This document shows, piece by piece, positions 30,639 through 32,770 of a stretch of DNA of 32,770 nucleotides. Each line of letters begins with the position of its first letter. The stretch's first letter is position 1. The DNA is from an uncultured Rhizobiaceae group bacterium. Its GTDB lineage: Bacteria; Pseudomonadota; Alphaproteobacteria; Rhizobiales; Rhizobiaceae. Location of the stretch: contig CALLHT010000014.1 in the NCBI GenBank assembly GCA_938009335.1, positions 1-32,770 on the forward strand, given 5' to 3'. The notes beneath the pieces were generated by a model. That model had not been told where the DNA came from, ran no database searches, and was given only the letters and a program-made list of their open reading frames with translations. The position numbers and the translations under genes were made by a program.

Positions 30639-31499
30639 ATGGAAGATCAGATCATATTGCTTGGTACCAAAGGTGGTCCCGCGGTGCGGCAGGATGGAGC
30701 CATGCCAACAGCGTCATTGCTACAAATGGATGGTCAGAACATTGTTATTGATTGCGGCATTGGGCTTACGCGCAGCATTGTCGATGCCGGTGTCAAATTG
30801 CTGGATATCGATGTAATTTTCATCACCCATCTTCATTCTGACCATTTGCTCGAACTAGGCCCGCTGATATACACCATTTGGACAACGGGTCTGACGCGAA
30901 AAATCCCGATCTATGGTCCCATCGGCATTCAGGAATACTGGGATGGATTCATGCAATCCATGGATTATGATCACAGCATCCGTATTGCCGATGATGGTCG
31001 TGATCCTTTGCATGATATGGTCGAAGTGCATGTATTTGGCGAAGGTGCTATTGCTGAAATCGAAGGAATTAGAGTTTCTTCTTTGCGGGTCGATCATCCG
31101 CCAATCACAGAATGTTATGCGCTGCGATTTGATGGTGCAAAAGCTTCCGCCGTGTTTTCCGCAGATACCTGCTATTTTCCACCACTTGCCGAATTTTCAA
31201 AAGGCGCAGATGTGCTGGTTCACGAAGCAATGCTTGAAGCCGGAATTCAAAGCATTCTGGACCGGACACCGGGCGCATCCTCACTTGAGCAACATCTAAG
31301 GGCAAGCCATACGATGGCGCCGGACGCGGGAAAAATCGCCCGCGATGCCGAGGTTGGTTTGCTTGCGCTTCATCACCTTATCCCGGCTGATGATCCCGCC
31401 TTTAATGATAGCCATTGGCATGAAGCGGTTCAGCAGTTTTGGTCCGGTGAATTGCTCGTTGGCAAGGATGGTATGAAGATCCCTTTAAGCAGAAGCTGA
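30639..31499 (+). CDS. Metallo-beta-lactamase-fold hydrolase (RNase Z / arylsulfatase-like branch)
   Basis: The 286-residue protein has the metallo-beta-lactamase metal motif THLHSDHLLELG (His64, His66, Asp68, His69), a later DTCYFPP segment with a metal Asp, VHEAM, and ALHHLIP with a C-terminal His. The opening ILLGTKGGPAVRQDGAMPTASLL and IDCGIG match the branch of RNase Z-like and small-molecule hydrolases. Proteins of this kind in catabolic clusters often hydrolyse esters or lactones. The start at ATG 30639 has GAGGA 5 bases upstream; ATG 30627 overlaps the previous stop but has no good ribosome binding site. The substrate is unknown. Confidence 0.85.
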   Translation: MEDQIILLGTKGGPAVRQDGAMPTASLLQMDGQNIVIDCGIGLTRSIVDAGVKLLDIDVIFITHLHSDHLLELGPLIYTIWTTGLTRKIPIYGPIGIQEYWDGFMQSMDYDHSIRIADDGRDPLHDMVEVHVFGEGAIAEIEGIRVSSLRVDHPPITECYALRFDGAKASAVFSADTCYFPPLAEFSKGADVLVHEAMLEAGIQSILDRTPGASSLEQHLRASHTMAPDAGKIARDAEVGLLALHHLIPADDPAFNDSHWHEAVQQFWSGELLVGKDGMKIPLSRS

Positions 31500-31505
31500 G
31501 TTTAT

Positions 31506-32741
31506 ATGAGCGACAAAACAATTCTCATTGTCGGTACGTACGACACAAAAGACGATGAACTGAGTTATCTTAGTCAGGTTATTTGTAATCAAGGCGGTAA
31601 AGTCCTGTCTATGGATGTGAGTGTGTTGGGTGATCCAGTCAATCCTACAGACTACTCCAAGCATGATGTTGCCCGTGAAGCGTCAAGCAGCATTGATGAA
31701 GCAATTGCCAGCGAAGATGAAAACCACGCCATGCAGATCATGGCGCGGGGAGCCAGTTTGCTTGCCGCACGTTTGCATCAAGAGCAAAAGTTTGACGGGG
31801 TAATCCTGCTTGGTGGCACCATGGGTACCGATCTGGCGTTGGATGTCTGCTCGGCTCTGCCGATTGGGGTTCCAAAATACATTGTCTCGACGGTTTCCTT
31901 TTCTCCACTTATTCCACCGGAACGTATTGCTGCAGATACCCAGATGATCTTATGGGCCGGTGGCCTGTATGGTTTGAACTCCGTTTGCAAGGCCTCACTT
32001 AGCCAAGCAGCAGGTGCGGTATTAGGGGCGGCACGATCCGTTGAGCCACTGGATAGATCCAAGCCTTTGATCGGCATGACCTCGTTCGGAAAAACCGTCC
32101 TTACGTATATGGTGTCTCTCAAGCCTGCATTGGAGGCTCGTGGATTTGAAGTTGCGGTGTTTCACGCAACAGGCATGGGTGGGCGTGCCTTTGAAAGCCT
32201 TGCAAAACAAGGTGCATTTGCTTGCGCCTTTGATTTTGCGACGCAGGAACTTGGCAATCATATTAATGGATCGGCAATTTCTGCAGGCGCAGACCGACTC
32301 ACCAATGCAGGGGCTGCCGGTATTCCACAACTCGTTGCGCCAGGGTGCTATGACTTGGTCGATCTGGTGGGTTGGCAATCCATGCCTGAAAAATGGAAAG
32401 ACCATCCACAACACGCCCATAACCGCTTGCTCACTTCTGTTGTATTAAACGCGGACGAACGGCGTGCGGTCGCAAAAGCGCATTGCGAGCAATTATCTAA
32501 GGCAATTGGGCCCGTGAAGTTTCTTTTACCACTGGGCGGATGCCATGAATGGGACAGACCCGGAGCAGATTTGCATGACGGAGATGGTCTTGCTGCGTTT
32601 ATCCATGCAATGCGCGACCATTGTCCTGCGAATGTGGAATTGGTTGAAATCAATGCGCATATTAACGATCCGGAATTTGCTGACGTTGCACTGAAGTGTT
32701 TTGATCAATGGATCGCTGATGGTGTGATTTCAGAGCTATAG
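31506..32741 (+). CDS. Tm-1-like ATP-binding domain protein (UPF0261)
   Basis: The 411-residue protein begins TILIVGTYDTKDDELSYLSQVI, the signature of the UPF0261/Tm-1 N-terminal family. GGTMGTDLALDVCSALPIGVPKYIVSTVS, GLYGLNSVCKASLSQAAGA, MTSFGKTVLTYM and GAAGIPQLVAPGCYDLVDLVGW follow. Plant Tm-1 binds ATP through this domain and carries a C-terminal TIM-barrel domain; in bacteria, from memory, that second part is often a separate neighbouring gene, which would lie just past the window. The bacterial role is unknown. It starts 6 bases after the MBL gene and is the fourth gene of the iclR operon. Confidence 0.9.
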   Translation: MSDKTILIVGTYDTKDDELSYLSQVICNQGGKVLSMDVSVLGDPVNPTDYSKHDVAREASSSIDEAIASEDENHAMQIMARGASLLAARLHQEQKFDGVILLGGTMGTDLALDVCSALPIGVPKYIVSTVSFSPLIPPERIAADTQMILWAGGLYGLNSVCKASLSQAAGAVLGAARSVEPLDRSKPLIGMTSFGKTVLTYMVSLKPALEARGFEVAVFHATGMGGRAFESLAKQGAFACAFDFATQELGNHINGSAISAGADRLTNAGAAGIPQLVAPGCYDLVDLVGWQSMPEKWKDHPQHAHNRLLTSVVLNADERRAVAKAHCEQLSKAIGPVKFLLPLGGCHEWDRPGADLHDGDGLAAFIHAMRDHCPANVELVEINAHINDPEFADVALKCFDQWIADGVISEL

Positions 32742-32770
32742 AAACCGTGATGTGGCAGGTGAGTATTGCC

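Noticed and set aside
1..32770. CRISPR arrays, tRNA or rRNA genes, insertion sequences, integrases, phage genes
   Set aside because: None was seen. The only nearly exact repeat noticed is the 20-base tandem pair, and no transposase or integrase motif appears in any open frame.

Overview
The window looks like a chromosome segment of an alphaproteobacterium, most likely a marine member of the Hyphomicrobiales. The evidence is a SAM-II riboswitch in front of metA (a leader type first described in alphaproteobacteria), the order thrC - M16 peptidase - RimJ-type acetyltransferase (recalled from rhizobial relatives), an HpaR-controlled homoprotocatechuate operon and a tripartite tricarboxylate (TTT) transporter. 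No rRNA, tRNA, CRISPR array, insertion sequence or phage gene was seen. Families were recognised by eye from motifs; no database search was run.

Layout. 1-2725 (+): end of an M19 dipeptidase gene, then an overlapping pair made of an unrecognised 565-residue protein and a DUF3726 protein. 2733-3344 (-): a lipoprotein. 3474-6808 (+): thrC, an M16 peptidase and a GNAT acetyltransferase. 6825-10463 (-): a CoxE-type VWA protein, a TauD-family dioxygenase, a phd-doc toxin-antitoxin pair whose toxin has lost its catalytic His, and metA with a promoter and SAM-II riboswitch. 10565-11425 (-): a secreted PHB-depolymerase-like esterase.

11532-18034 is a homoprotocatechuate (3,4-dihydroxyphenylacetate) meta-cleavage locus: divergent hpaR, then hpaF-hpaE-hpaD-[PLP decarboxylase]-hpaG-hpaH. 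The embedded PLP enzyme resembles aromatic amino acid decarboxylase but has Phe where the catalytic-loop Tyr is expected. In plants that change marks aromatic acetaldehyde synthases, so the operon may turn L-DOPA or tyrosine directly into an arylacetaldehyde. A convergent flavin monooxygenase (18070-20004) and a remnant of a second hydratase gene (about 20250-20344) follow.

20348-32741 is a second catabolic region built around an IclR regulator. Leftward from it runs ALDH - tctB - tctA - tctC - class I glutamine amidotransferase - cytochrome P450 - glutamine-synthetase-like ligase. Rightward run iclR - class III aminotransferase - metallo-beta-lactamase-fold protein - Tm-1-like (UPF0261) protein. 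The ligase, PuuC-like ALDH and amidotransferase match the logic of the gamma-glutamylated amine (Puu) pathway, with a P450 in the place of the amine oxidase PuuB. This is the best candidate here for an undescribed system; its substrate is unknown.
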